From Paracoccus salsus (lineage in GTDB: Bacteria; Pseudomonadota; Alphaproteobacteria; Rhodobacterales; Rhodobacteraceae), in the NCBI RefSeq assembly GCF_021556615.1, contig NZ_JAKGGD010000001.1, positions 434,001 through 498,000 of the forward strand: a stretch of 64,000 bases of DNA, read 5' to 3'. Shown here one piece after another: positions 55,258 to 64,000 of this stretch (positions are counted from its first letter, which is position 1; each line of letters starts with the position of its first letter). The translations under genes and the position numbers were made by a program. Below the pieces are notes generated by a model that had not been told where the DNA came from, searched no databases, and saw only the letters and a list, made by a program, of their open reading frames with translations.

Positions 55258-56601
55258 CTAGAGATCGGGTCCAAGCCTGATGGCCGAGCCGTCCAGGAAC
55301 CGCCGATACCGGAAACGCGACAAATCGTGGCCGGTATCGCCGTCCTGGATCATGTCCGCCATCACTCGGCCGATGCCGGGCCCGATGCCGAAACCATGGC
55401 CGGAAAGCCCGGTGGCAACGAAGAAGCCCGGCAGCGTGGTCTGGTCCAGGACCGGGACCTGGTCCGGCAGCGTGTCGATCATGCCGGCCCATGCGGCGCG
55501 GATCCTGGGGCGGCCGATCCGGGGGAAGGCGGCGGCAAAGTCGTCCTGCAACCTGCTGATCCGTACCGGGTTCGGGTCCGGCGACAGGACACGCATCGCC
55601 TCGAACGGCGACGGTCGGTCGGCGGACCAGCGCCGCGGCGTGGTCCAGGCATCGGGATAGCCGCGCGGCGCGGCGGGTTGCAGGCGGGTCAGGCGCAGGT
55701 CGCGGCGCATCATCGGCAGATAGGCGCGCAGATGGCGGAATGCGGCCGGACCGATCCAGAAATCATGGGCCATGCCCGGCGCCAGCGTATAGCCGCCATC
55801 GGCGCGGCGACGGAAGGCCAGGCCGGAATCGGCGGCGGCCCCCGGCCAGAATTCCTCCATCGGCTCGGTTGCGGCAACAGTGGCGCGGACCGACAGCTGC
55901 GGCAGGTTCAGCCCAGCATTGGCGGCGAAGAGCCCGGACCATGCGCCGCCAGCCAGCAAGACCCTGTCTGCGCGAAGCCGCCCCGCCTCGGTGATGACGC
56001 CCGCGACCCGTCCGGCCGCCACGTCCAGCGCGCGGACCGCGCAATGTTCGCGGATGATGACGCCTTCTGACGCGGCGAGCCGCGCGATGGCAGGGACAGC
56101 GGTTGCGGGCTCGGCCCGCATGTCCGAAGGCGTCGTCAGCGCCCCCGGCCAACCGGCCGCGTTCGGCAGCGCATCACGCAGCTCGGCCCGCCCCATCAGG
56201 CGGCTGTCGAGACCATGGGCGTGGGCGATCGCCAGCCAGGCCGCATAGCGGTCCATGCCGGCCTGATCGCTGGCAAGATAGGTGACCCCACAGGTCCGCA
56301 AGCCCAGCACGTCACCCAGATCCTGCGCAAGCGCCTGCCACAACCGGCGCGCCCGCAACATGATGGGGATCTCGGCCTCGTCGCGGCCCTGCGCGCGCAC
56401 CCATCCCCAGTTGCGCGAGGATTGCTCGCCCGCGACCAGGCCCTTTTCGCACAGCACCACCGACAGCCCGTCCCGCGCCAGATACAGCGCGGCGGTCACG
56501 CCGGCGATGCCGCCGCCGATGATGACGACGTCGGCAGCATCGGGCAGATTCGCCTGGAACCCGGGCGCGCTGTCTGGCGCGATCGGCGGGGCAGGCTTCA
56601 C
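55258..56601 (-). CDS. FAD-dependent oxidoreductase (DAO / amine oxidase-like)
   Basis: Flavoenzyme of the D-amino-acid-oxidase family, which oxidises C-N bonds of amino acids or amines. The 447-residue protein has an N-terminal FAD Rossmann motif VVIIGGGIAGVTAALYLARDG, a SSRNWGWVRAQGRDEAE block, VLLAGGAWSGLFAANAGL and the C-terminal FFVATGLSGHGFGIGPGIGR. The substrate cannot be read from sequence; gamma-glutamylputrescine oxidase and sarcosine-oxidase-like enzymes are relatives. The start overlaps the ABC ATPase stop by 4 bp, tying it to the transporter. Confidence 0.9.
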   Translation of the reverse strand: MKPAPPIAPDSAPGFQANLPDAADVVIIGGGIAGVTAALYLARDGLSVVLCEKGLVAGEQSSRNWGWVRAQGRDEAEIPIMLRARRLWQALAQDLGDVLGLRTCGVTYLASDQAGMDRYAAWLAIAHAHGLDSRLMGRAELRDALPNAAGWPGALTTPSDMRAEPATAVPAIARLAASEGVIIREHCAVRALDVAAGRVAGVITEAGRLRADRVLLAGGAWSGLFAANAGLNLPQLSVRATVAATEPMEEFWPGAAADSGLAFRRRADGGYTLAPGMAHDFWIGPAAFRHLRAYLPMMRRDLRLTRLQPAAPRGYPDAWTTPRRWSADRPSPFEAMRVLSPDPNPVRISRLQDDFAAAFPRIGRPRIRAAWAGMIDTLPDQVPVLDQTTLPGFFVATGLSGHGFGIGPGIGRVMADMIQDGDTGHDLSRFRYRRFLDGSAIRLGPDL

Positions 56602-58430
56602 GAATGGGTCACGGGATCGACCAGCACGCGGTGGCCCGGCGCGACCTCGTGATAGACCGAGGGCATGGACACATGGTCGACCGGATGAATCGGCGACGGG
56701 ATCGGCTTGAAGTTCAGATCCTCGCTGATCTTCTTCTGCCGTGGATCAGCGACCGGCACCGCCAGCATGAGCTGCTTGGTATAGCTGTGCTGGGGGTTCT
56801 CGAAGACCTGCGCACGGCTGCCCATCTCGACGATGCGGCCCAGATACATGACGCCGACCTGATGACTGACGCGTTCGACGACCGCCATGTCATGGCTGAT
56901 GAACAGCATCGAGATGCCCAGATCCTGCTGCAACTCCATCAGCAGGTTCAGCACCTGCGCCTGCACCGAGACATCCAGCGCAGACACGGCCTCGTCCGCG
57001 ACGATCAGTTTCGGGTTCAGCGCCAGCGCGCGGGCGATCGCGATACGCTGGCGCTGGCCGCCCGACATCTCGTGGGGAAAGCGGCGCATGAAGCTGCGCG
57101 GCAGTTCGACCCGGTCGAACAATGCGGCAACACGGTCCTGCCGTTCCGCGCGGTCGCCGATGCCGTAATTCTGCATCGGTTCGGCGACCTGGTCATACAG
57201 CTTCATGTGCGGATCGAGGCTGGCGAACGGATCCTGAAAGATCATCTGCATGTCGCGCCGGGCCTTGCGAAGATCGGACGGCGAAAGCGCCAGGATATCG
57301 GTGCCACCGATGTCGACCTTGCCCGATTCCGGTTCCACCAGACGCAGGATAGACCGGCCGCAGGTCGATTTGCCGCAGCCCGATTCCCCGACGAGGGACA
57401 TGGTTTCGCCGCCATTGATCGTGAACGACACGTCCTCGACCGCGTGGACCTTGGCGACCGTGCGTCGCAAAAGGCCACCCTTGACCGCAAAGCGCGTCAC
57501 CAGATTCTCGACGGTCAGAAGCGGTTTCGGGTCCTTGACGATGATCGGCTCGGCATCGCCCATCGTGCCGTCGCCCATCAGCCGCAGCCGTTCCGGCGCG
57601 GGCTTGCCGGTCATTTCGCCCAGTCGCGGCACGGCGGCCAGCAGCATCTTGGTGTAATCCTTGCGCGGCGCCTCGAAGATCTGTTCGACCGGACCCTCCT
57701 CGACCTTGTCGCCGCGATACATCACGACAACGCGGTCGGCCATCTGCGCGACCACCGCCATGTCATGGGTGATGAACAGCACGGCGATCCGCTTTTCGCG
57801 CTTCAACCGGTCGATCAGCGCCAGGATCTCGGCCTGGATGGTCACGTCCAGCGCCGTCGTGGGCTCATCGCAGATCAGCAGCCGGGGCTCGCATGCCATG
57901 GCGATCGCGATCACCACGCGCTGGCGCATGCCGCCCGACAATTCGTGCGGATACTGGTCCAGCCGGCGTTCCGGTTCGGGGATGCGGACCTGCTTCAGGA
58001 TCTCCAGCGCGCGGGCGCGGGCCTGCGCCCTGGACAGCCCGCGATGTTCGATCAGGCCTTCGGTCAGCTGGTCGCCGACGGTGAAAACCGGATTGAGCGC
58101 GGTCATCGGCTCTTGAAAGATCATGCCGATCTTGTTGCCGCGAATATCGCGCATGGTCGGCGAGGATTGAAGGGCAAGGTCGATGACGTTTCCGTCGCCC
58201 TGGTCGAACATCAGCCTGCCGTTGGTGATGGTGCCGCCGCCGAACTCGACCAGCCGCATCAGTGACAGCGAACTGACCGATTTCCCGGACCCGCTTTCGC
58301 CAACCACGCAAACGCATTCGCCCGGCTTGATATCGAAGCTGACATCCTTGACGCCCACGACCACGCCATCGTTCGTTTCGAATTCAACGCGAAGTTCCTC
58401 AATGGAAACAAGCGGTTTCTCGTCCAGCAT
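56598..58430 (-). CDS. Dipeptide-type ABC importer, fused double ATPase
   Basis: Energises the peptide/opine-type importer whose other subunits are encoded divergently at 58698-62518. The 610-residue protein fuses DppD-like and DppF-like domains. Domain 1 has Walker A GESGSGKS, signature LSGGMRQRVVIA and LLICDEPTTALD. Domain 2 has Walker A GESGCGKST, signature MSGGQRQRIAIA and LIVADEAVSALD. Each is followed by the oligopeptide-type C-terminal extension. AGAGGG lies upstream of the ATG at 58430. First gene of the minus-strand operon leading to the oxidoreductase, amidohydrolase and purU. Confidence 0.94.
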   Translation of the reverse strand: MLDEKPLVSIEELRVEFETNDGVVVGVKDVSFDIKPGECVCVVGESGSGKSVSSLSLMRLVEFGGGTITNGRLMFDQGDGNVIDLALQSSPTMRDIRGNKIGMIFQEPMTALNPVFTVGDQLTEGLIEHRGLSRAQARARALEILKQVRIPEPERRLDQYPHELSGGMRQRVVIAIAMACEPRLLICDEPTTALDVTIQAEILALIDRLKREKRIAVLFITHDMAVVAQMADRVVVMYRGDKVEEGPVEQIFEAPRKDYTKMLLAAVPRLGEMTGKPAPERLRLMGDGTMGDAEPIIVKDPKPLLTVENLVTRFAVKGGLLRRTVAKVHAVEDVSFTINGGETMSLVGESGCGKSTCGRSILRLVEPESGKVDIGGTDILALSPSDLRKARRDMQMIFQDPFASLDPHMKLYDQVAEPMQNYGIGDRAERQDRVAALFDRVELPRSFMRRFPHEMSGGQRQRIAIARALALNPKLIVADEAVSALDVSVQAQVLNLLMELQQDLGISMLFISHDMAVVERVSHQVGVMYLGRIVEMGSRAQVFENPQHSYTKQLMLAVPVADPRQKKISEDLNFKPIPSPIHPVDHVSMPSVYHEVAPGHRVLVDPVTHS

Positions 58431-58697
58431 GTCGCGCCCTCTGTCCGGTTCACCGCCAGAGGCTAGCCTCACGGCACGAAATGTCAAAGACGAAACCTGC
58501 GGTCGGCCGCGATGCGATTGGTCTTGATTTCCAAATGGCCTTCGTTTGAAACTGACGCCAGTCCGCAGGGATGACGGTCGATAGAACAACACCCGGAAAA
58601 GACGGGAAGAAAACTGACAAAAATCAAGGCCGGGCAAAGGCTTGAGTGATCTGTACGCCCACATCCCGCGGTCAATGACACCCAACAGGAGCGAGTC

Positions 58698-60401
58698 ATG
58701 AAACTGAAAACCTTGTTGATGGGCGCGGCAGCGACGCTGACGCTGGCCCCGGCGGCTTTCGCCGAACGCGGTGCGGACGGCCAGGTGAACATCATCATGT
58801 GGCAGGCGCCCTCGACGATGAACCTGTATCTGTCCAGTGGCACCAAGGACATCATCGCGGCCAGCATGGTGCTGGAACCGCTGGCCAACTTCACCCCGGA
58901 CGGCCTGCTGTCGCCGCGCCTCGCGGCAGAGCTGCCCTCGATCGAGAATGGCGGGATCTCCGAGGATCTGAAGACCGTCACCTGGACGCTGAAGGAAGGC
59001 ATCAAGTGGTCCGACGGCTCGGACCTTACGGCCGATGACGTGGTCTTTACCGCCAATTACTGCATGGACCCCGAGGGCGGCTGCGCGCAACTGGCCAAGT
59101 TCGAGGGGATCGAGACTGTCGAGGCCGTCGATCCGCTGACGGTGAAGGTGACATTCACCGAGCCGCATCCCGATCCGTTCTCGGCCTTCGTGGGCGGCCA
59201 GTCGCCGATCCTGCAGAAGGCGCAGTTCGAGAACTGCCTGGGCGCGGCGGCCCCGACCTGCACCGACCAGAACTTCAACCCGATCGGGACCGGCCCCTTC
59301 AAGGTGGTCGAGTTCAGGACCAATGACGTCATCACCTTCGAGGCGAACCCGGAATACCGCGAGCCCGACAAGCCGGCCTTCGCGACCCTGACCATGAAGG
59401 GCGGCGGCGATGCGGCGGCGGCGGCGCGATCGGTGCTGGAAACCGGCGAGTTCGACTATGCCTGGAACACCCAGCTGGCGCCCGAGGTCCTGCAGGGCAT
59501 GGAAGCCAGCGGCAAGGGCCATGTCGAGGCTGCCTTCGGAAGCCTGGTCGAACGCATCCACATCAACCTGACCGACCCCTCGCCCTCGCTTCCCGAGGGA
59601 GAGCGGTCAACCACCAAGCACCCGCATCCGTTCCTGACCGACCCGGCCGTGCGTCAGGCGCTGTCGATGGCAATCGACCGCAACCTGCTGACCGAGATCG
59701 GCTATGGCCAGGCCGGCCAGCCGACCTGCAACCTTGTGCCGGCGCCGGCAGCCTGGGCATCCGACAACACCGAGTGCCTGACGCAGGACATCGAGGGCGC
59801 CAAGAAGCTGCTTGACGATGCCGGCTGGGTGCCGGGCGGCGACGGCGTGCGCGAAAAGGACGGTGTGCGGCTGTCGATGGTCTATCAGACCTCGGTCAAC
59901 GCGGTGCGTCAGGACTTCCAGGCGCTGATCAAGCAGTGGTGGTCCGAGATCGGGATCGAGACCGAGCTGAAGACGATCGACGCCTCGGTGTTCTTCGGCA
60001 GCGACGCGGGCTCACCCGACACGTTGCAGAAGTTCTATGCCGATGTCGAAATGTATGCCAACAACTTCGAGGGCAACAACCCCGAGCCCTATCTGGCCAA
60101 GATGACCTGCGACAAGGCGCCGGGCCCGGAAAACCAGTGGCAAGGCGAAAACACCAGCCGCTATTGCGATCCCGAATACGACAAGCTGGTCGCGGAACTG
60201 GGCAAGACGGTCGATCTGGAGGCGCGCGGAGAGCTGGGCAAGAAGATGAACGACATGGTGACCAAGGAAAGCAACTCGCTCATTCCGCTGGTCTATCGCG
60301 GCACCGCCTCGGCGGTCAGCAACACCCTTGGCGGTGTGCAGCTGAACGCCTGGGACACCGAAATCTGGAATGTCGCCGACTGGCACCGGATCAAGGAATG
60401 A
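58698..60401 (+). CDS. Dipeptide-type ABC importer, substrate-binding protein
   Basis: Periplasmic receptor of the family-5 (DppA/OppA-like) class. The 567-residue protein has a Sec signal (MKLKTLLMGAAATLTLAPAAFA, cleavage before ERGADG) and family blocks such as TVTWTLKEGIKWSDGSDLTADDVVFTANY and the DPAVRQALSMAIDRNLL segment. GGAG lies 7 bases before the ATG at 58698. The 267-bp gap to the divergent ATPase gene should hold both promoters. The ligand is not evident; neighbours suggest an amide or N-substituted amino acid rather than general peptides. Confidence 0.94.
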   Translation: MKLKTLLMGAAATLTLAPAAFAERGADGQVNIIMWQAPSTMNLYLSSGTKDIIAASMVLEPLANFTPDGLLSPRLAAELPSIENGGISEDLKTVTWTLKEGIKWSDGSDLTADDVVFTANYCMDPEGGCAQLAKFEGIETVEAVDPLTVKVTFTEPHPDPFSAFVGGQSPILQKAQFENCLGAAAPTCTDQNFNPIGTGPFKVVEFRTNDVITFEANPEYREPDKPAFATLTMKGGGDAAAAARSVLETGEFDYAWNTQLAPEVLQGMEASGKGHVEAAFGSLVERIHINLTDPSPSLPEGERSTTKHPHPFLTDPAVRQALSMAIDRNLLTEIGYGQAGQPTCNLVPAPAAWASDNTECLTQDIEGAKKLLDDAGWVPGGDGVREKDGVRLSMVYQTSVNAVRQDFQALIKQWWSEIGIETELKTIDASVFFGSDAGSPDTLQKFYADVEMYANNFEGNNPEPYLAKMTCDKAPGPENQWQGENTSRYCDPEYDKLVAELGKTVDLEARGELGKKMNDMVTKESNSLIPLVYRGTASAVSNTLGGVQLNAWDTEIWNVADWHRIKE

Positions 60402-60410
60402 CATGACCGC

Positions 60411-60437
60411 GACCGTCCCGCCTTGCGCGGGGCGGTC
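60411..60437 (+). other. Intra-operon hairpin between binding protein and permease genes
   Basis: GACCGTCCCGC (60411-60421) pairs with GCGGGGCGGTC (60427-60437), 11 bp with one wobble, around CTTGC, 10 bp after the binding-protein stop. Such hairpins commonly stabilise the upstream mRNA or attenuate read-through, giving more binding protein than permease. Confidence 0.6.
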
Positions 60438-60522
60438 CTTCCTGCGTCGCCGCGAACCGCCCGGCGCCGGTGCAAGTGACACTGCCGATGGCGATCAGAC
60501 CAAGGACCCGTAAGGAGAGGCC

Positions 60523-61530
60523 ATGCTGAACTTCACCATCCGCCGCCTGCTGCTTGCCATCCCGACCCTGCTGTTCATCTCGCTGGTGATCTTCCTGCTT
60601 CTCGAGGCCTCGCCCGGCGATCCTCTGGGCGACGTGCCGCTGACCGTGCCGCCCGAGGTGAAGGAAAAGATGCGCGAGGCGCTGGGGCTGGGCCAGGCGT
60701 GGTATATCCGCTATGTTCTCTGGCTGAAGCAGTTCTTCTGGGTCGAGCCGCTGCATTGGTTCGACCAGATCTTCGGCACCGATTTCAGCCAGGGCGCGCA
60801 GCGCATCATCAGCTTTCAGTCGCGCAGCCCGGTCTTCGACGTGATTGCACAGCGGGTGCCGCAGACGCTGACCGTGGTGGGCATGTCCTATGTCGTCGGC
60901 GTGATGATCGCGATTCCGATCGGCATCATCTCGGCCTACCGGCAATACAGCTGGTTCGACCAGATCGGGACCTTCGTGTCGATGATCGGCTTTTCGATGC
61001 CGACCTTCTTTACCGGCGTGGTGATGATCATCGTCTTCGGCGTCAAGCTGCAATGGTTTCCCTCGGTCTATGACACCACCCTTGTCGTGCGGGACTGGGA
61101 CAGTTTCCTGGCGCAGGCCCGGCAGATGGTGATGCCGGTGACGGTTCTGGCGCTGTACAACGCCGCACAGGTCAGCCGTTTCATGCGCGCCTCGATGCTG
61201 GACAATCTGGGGCAGGACTATGTGCGGACCGCCCGCGCCAAGGGCCTGAGTGAGCGCGCCGTCGTCCTGAAGCACGTGCTGCGCAACAGCCTGATCCCGG
61301 TCATCACCGTGATCGCACTGGGCCTGCCCACCGTATTCGGCGGAGCCCTGATCACCGAGCAGGTCTTCAAGATCAACGGCATCGGCCAGCTGCTGATCAC
61401 CGCGATCTATGCCAACGACCTGCCGATGGTGCTGACCGTGACATTCCTGTTCGCGATCCTGATCGTCATGTTCACGCTGATTGCCGATATCCTCTACGGC
61501 ATTCTCGACCCGAGGATCCGCTATGACTGA
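60523..61530 (+). CDS. Dipeptide-type ABC importer, permease 1 (DppB-like)
   Basis: Inner-membrane permease. The 335-residue protein has the typical N-terminal helix (RRLLLAIPTLLFISLVIFLLL), a periplasmic domain, TLTVVGMSYVVGVMIAIPIGIISA and the ATPase-coupling EAA loop QDYVRTARAKGLSERAVVLKHVLRNSLIPVIT. GGAGAG lies about 5 bases before the ATG at 60523. The end overlaps permease 2 by 8 bp. Confidence 0.95.
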   Translation: MLNFTIRRLLLAIPTLLFISLVIFLLLEASPGDPLGDVPLTVPPEVKEKMREALGLGQAWYIRYVLWLKQFFWVEPLHWFDQIFGTDFSQGAQRIISFQSRSPVFDVIAQRVPQTLTVVGMSYVVGVMIAIPIGIISAYRQYSWFDQIGTFVSMIGFSMPTFFTGVVMIIVFGVKLQWFPSVYDTTLVVRDWDSFLAQARQMVMPVTVLALYNAAQVSRFMRASMLDNLGQDYVRTARAKGLSERAVVLKHVLRNSLIPVITVIALGLPTVFGGALITEQVFKINGIGQLLITAIYANDLPMVLTVTFLFAILIVMFTLIADILYGILDPRIRYD

Positions 61531-62518
61531 CCGCGAACGTCAAAGAGCCCTGGATGTCGCCGAACAGGTCGCTGAAACGGCCGGCCCCGCCCCCGTGACC
61601 GGCGAACTGCCGCCGGACGATCCGGTCACCGCCGGCGGTGAAAGCCGCAGCCAGTGGCGTGACGTGTGGCGCCAGTTCCGCAACCACACCGGCGCGATGG
61701 TCGCGCTGCTGCTGTTCGTCGGCGTGCTGCTGTTCGTGTCGGTGGGGCCGTATCTGTGGACGCTCGACCCGACCTATGTGGACATCCGTGCCCGCAACTC
61801 GGGCTTTTCGCTGGCCCATCCCCTGGGAACCGACCAGCTGGGCCGCGACATGCTGGCACGGCTGATGGCGGGCGGGCGGGTGTCGATCGCGGTCGGACTG
61901 ACGGCGATGATCATCGCGATCACGCTTGGCAGCTTCATCGGCGTGATGGCCGGCTATTTCCGGCGCCTCGACGCCCCGCTGATGCGCATGACCGAACTGT
62001 TCCTGGCGCTGCCCCTGCTGCCGCTGTTGCTGCTGATGGTCACGCTGTTCCGCGAGCCTTTGTCGCAGAATTTCGGACCGGCGATGGGGATCTTCATCCT
62101 GATCGTCTCGGCCATCGGGGCCACCAGCTGGATGCAGGCCGCACGGATCGTGCGCGGCGACGTGCTGGGCCTGAAGGAGCGAGAGTTCATCCTGGCCGCG
62201 AAATCCATCGGCACTCCGCCCCGGCGGATGATCCTGCGTCATATCCTGCCCAACGTGATGTCGCCGATCATGGTGGCCGCGACGCTGGGGATCGCGACGG
62301 CAATCATCACCGAAAGCGCGCTCAGCTTCCTGGGACTGGGCTTCCCGCCCGATTTTCCGACCTGGGGTCGGCTGCTGTTTGACGCGGTGGACCAGATGGT
62401 GCTGTATCCCAGCCGGGTGATCCTGCCGGGCATCTTCATCTCGCTGACCGTGTTGTGCGTGAATTATATCGGCGACGGCCTGCGCGACGCGATGGACCCG
62501 CGCATTCGCGGACGCTGA
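61523..62518 (+). CDS. Dipeptide-type ABC importer, permease 2 (DppC-like)
   Basis: Second permease of the importer. The 331-residue protein has a hydrophilic N-terminal leader of about 45 residues, then WRQFRNHTGAMVALLLFVGVLLFV, the conserved HPLGTDQLGRDMLARLMAGGRVSI, and the EAA loop LGLKEREFILAAKSIGTPPRRMILRHILPNVMSPIM. The ATG at 61523 overlaps permease 1 by 8 bp. Last gene of the operon. Confidence 0.95.
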   Translation: MTDRERQRALDVAEQVAETAGPAPVTGELPPDDPVTAGGESRSQWRDVWRQFRNHTGAMVALLLFVGVLLFVSVGPYLWTLDPTYVDIRARNSGFSLAHPLGTDQLGRDMLARLMAGGRVSIAVGLTAMIIAITLGSFIGVMAGYFRRLDAPLMRMTELFLALPLLPLLLLMVTLFREPLSQNFGPAMGIFILIVSAIGATSWMQAARIVRGDVLGLKEREFILAAKSIGTPPRRMILRHILPNVMSPIMVAATLGIATAIITESALSFLGLGFPPDFPTWGRLLFDAVDQMVLYPSRVILPGIFISLTVLCVNYIGDGLRDAMDPRIRGR

Positions 62519-62656
62519 CGCGGGCGCAGCCCTTCTGCGTTGCGGGGGATCTTCGGCGCGCAGGGGCCCCCGTGCAGAACGCCCTGTCCCGCGCGCAGGC
62601 CGCCGCCTGATCGCAGGGGACCGGGCCACGCGCGGCGGCTACGGCGCGCCGGCCGG

Positions 62657-64000
62657 TCAATAGGCGGCGCTGCCCGATCCCGCCGGCAAGGCACCATAGG
62701 GGAGCCAGACCGTCTTCCACTGCGTGGCGTGGCGCAGAAACACCGCGCCCTGGGCATCGTCCTTGGTCCAGTCGCGGTTCGCGGGCGACCAGACCGGTTT
62801 CAGGTTGCCGCCGGCCGCATGTTCCACCGCCGCGAGTCCGTCCGTGTCCCCGACATGCCACATCGCGGCGACCGCATCATGGGCGGCGGCCGTCCGCGCC
62901 AGTTCCCCCCTGACACCCGTCACGATGTTCACCACCCCACCCGGCAGGTCCGAGGTGTCGAACACCTGGTACAGATCGGCCAGAACCAGCGGATCGTCCT
63001 GCGCAGCGATCGCGACCACGCTGTTGCCCATCGCGATGGCCGGCATGACCAGCGACATGAACGCGGCCAGCGGCTGGGTGTTGGGGCAGGCGATCGCCAT
63101 GACTCCGAACGGTTCGGGGATCACGTTCACCAGATGACCCGGCCTGGCCTGCACATTCGCGCCGTCGAACTTGTCCGCCCAGGCGGCATAGTGGAAGGCG
63201 CGTGCGATGGCCGCGTCGGCTTCCTGCCGGCTGGTGCGCCGGGCGAACTCCTCGGCCCGCGCCGCCAGATTCTCGGCGATGTAATACAGCACCTGCGCGC
63301 GGGCGTGACCGCCCATGGCGGCCCATCTGCCGGCCTTCGCCGCCGCCTCGACCGCGTTGCGGATGTCCTTGCGGCTGCCCAGTGGCGCAAGCCCGCCCGG
63401 GACCCGATACATCGCCCCGCCATCCGGGCGCTTCTGCGCGCCGCCGATATACAGCTTCATGGTCCGGTCGATCTCACCGCCCTTGCCCTCTGTCCGGTCC
63501 AGCAGGACAGGCTGGCTTGCAGGCGGTTCCTTGGCCGGCTTCGCCTTCGGTTCGACCAGATAGTCCCGCATGCCCGCCCGGCCGCCCTCGCGACCGAATC
63601 CGCTTTCGCGATAACCGCCGAACGGTGCGGCGGCGTCGAACATGTTGGCGCAATTGATCCAGATGACGCCCGCCTTGATACGCGCCGCGATGTCAGTGGC
63701 GACGGTCGCGCTTTCAGACCAGACAGAGCCCGCCAGCCCGTAGCGGGTGTTGTTGGCAAGTTCGATCGCCTCATCCGCCGTGCGGAAGGTCGAGAGGGTT
63801 GCGATCGGGCCAAAGATTTCCTGCTCCATCCCCGGATTGGCCGGCGCGATATTTCTCAGATAGCCAGGCGCGACAAAGCAGCCCTCGCCCGATTCCCCGC
63901 CGACCAGTTCGGCCCCCGCGGCGGTCGCGGCGGCGCAGATCGCCAGGATGCGATGCTTCTGGACAGGATCGACGATCGCGCCGATATCGGTCGACTTGTC
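62657..64000 (-). CDS. Tandem aldehyde dehydrogenase family protein (5' end beyond window)
   Basis: NAD(P)-dependent oxidation of an aldehyde is the likely role. The frame is open from the right edge (STDIGAIVDPVQKHRI) through the C-terminal part of a complete ALDH domain (QEIFGPIATLSTFRTADEAIELANN, WINCANMFDAAAPFGGYRESGFGREGG). After a Lys/Pro-rich linker a second ALDH-like segment starts (MKLYIGGAQKRPDGG) and holds only the cofactor-binding half (FGVMAIACPNTQPLAAFMSLVMPAIAMGNSVV). The protein ends before a second catalytic cysteine. 447 residues are visible. It converges on the ABC permease operon and may serve the same pathway. Confidence 0.88.
   Translation of the reverse strand, partial: DKSTDIGAIVDPVQKHRILAICAAATAAGAELVGGESGEGCFVAPGYLRNIAPANPGMEQEIFGPIATLSTFRTADEAIELANNTRYGLAGSVWSESATVATDIAARIKAGVIWINCANMFDAAAPFGGYRESGFGREGGRAGMRDYLVEPKAKPAKEPPASQPVLLDRTEGKGGEIDRTMKLYIGGAQKRPDGGAMYRVPGGLAPLGSRKDIRNAVEAAAKAGRWAAMGGHARAQVLYYIAENLAARAEEFARRTSRQEADAAIARAFHYAAWADKFDGANVQARPGHLVNVIPEPFGVMAIACPNTQPLAAFMSLVMPAIAMGNSVVAIAAQDDPLVLADLYQVFDTSDLPGGVVNIVTGVRGELARTAAAHDAVAAMWHVGDTDGLAAVEHAAGGNLKPVWSPANRDWTKDDAQGAVFLRHATQWKTVWLPYGALPAGSGSAAY

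Overview
The window is high-GC (strong G/C preference at third codon positions) and reads as a chromosomal segment of an alphaproteobacterium of the Rhodobacteraceae, most likely Paracoccus or a close relative. Evidence for this: the dusB(nifR3)-ntrB-ntrC-ntrY-ntrX-trkA gene order, an NtrC without the sigma54-contact loop (as in Rhodobacter), a fused MrpA/B antiporter, and dispersed GC-rich palindromes of a kind I associate with this family. No prophage, insertion sequence, CRISPR array or defence system is visible. The genus call is inference from gene order and protein style, not from a database search.

Layout. 1-9113 (minus strand): nitrogen regulation block dusB-ntrBC-ntrYX followed by trkA, which runs off the left edge. 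9343-14632 (plus): L-serine dehydratase, a COG3650-type lipoprotein, and a YjbH/YjbF exopolysaccharide-type outer-membrane pair. 14824-16330: a small secreted/membrane protein, then the eroded remains of a zinc-uptake locus (a zur N-terminus joined to a znuB C-terminus, and a znuA C-terminus), then hemP. 16359-18577: rluB, tadA and a tRNA-Gly(TCC) with a visible promoter. 18839-23139: pheT and pheS, split by an opposite-strand TM2-domain gene and a 490-bp intergenic region carrying an unusual helically phased repeat array. 23209-26251: an arsenic operon (an arsR-phosphatase-type arsenate reductase fusion, ACR3, arsC, arsH). 26322-29198: an AGCS sodium:amino-acid symporter gene interrupted by an in-frame TGA, and a cytochrome P450.

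29362-34937: an unrecognised coiled-coil-like protein, rpmI-rplT with promoter and terminator, a small membrane protein, pyruvate kinase, an N-formylglutamate amidohydrolase-family protein, chorismate mutase and folD. 35202-38283 (minus): Holliday-junction operon ruvC-ruvA-htpX-ruvB. 38430-44455 (plus): complete Mrp Na+/H+ antiporter operon mrpA(B)CDEFG. 44484-47969 (minus): dnaE. 48068-52650 (plus): BMP-type nucleoside/purine ABC importer. 52950-62518: two divergent operons, one (minus) with a fused dipeptide-type ABC ATPase, FAD oxidoreductase, M20 amidohydrolase and purU, the other (plus) with the matching binding protein and two permeases. Together they look like uptake and breakdown of a small N-acylated, N-methylated or peptide-like compound. 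A tandem aldehyde dehydrogenase enters from the right edge (62657-64000).

The points most worth following up are the decayed znu locus, the eight-copy phased RKGCAC array upstream of the TM2 gene, the nonsense codon in the AGCS symporter, the ArsR-phosphatase fusion with two unrelated arsenate reductases in one operon, and the uncharacterised catabolic cluster at the right end.
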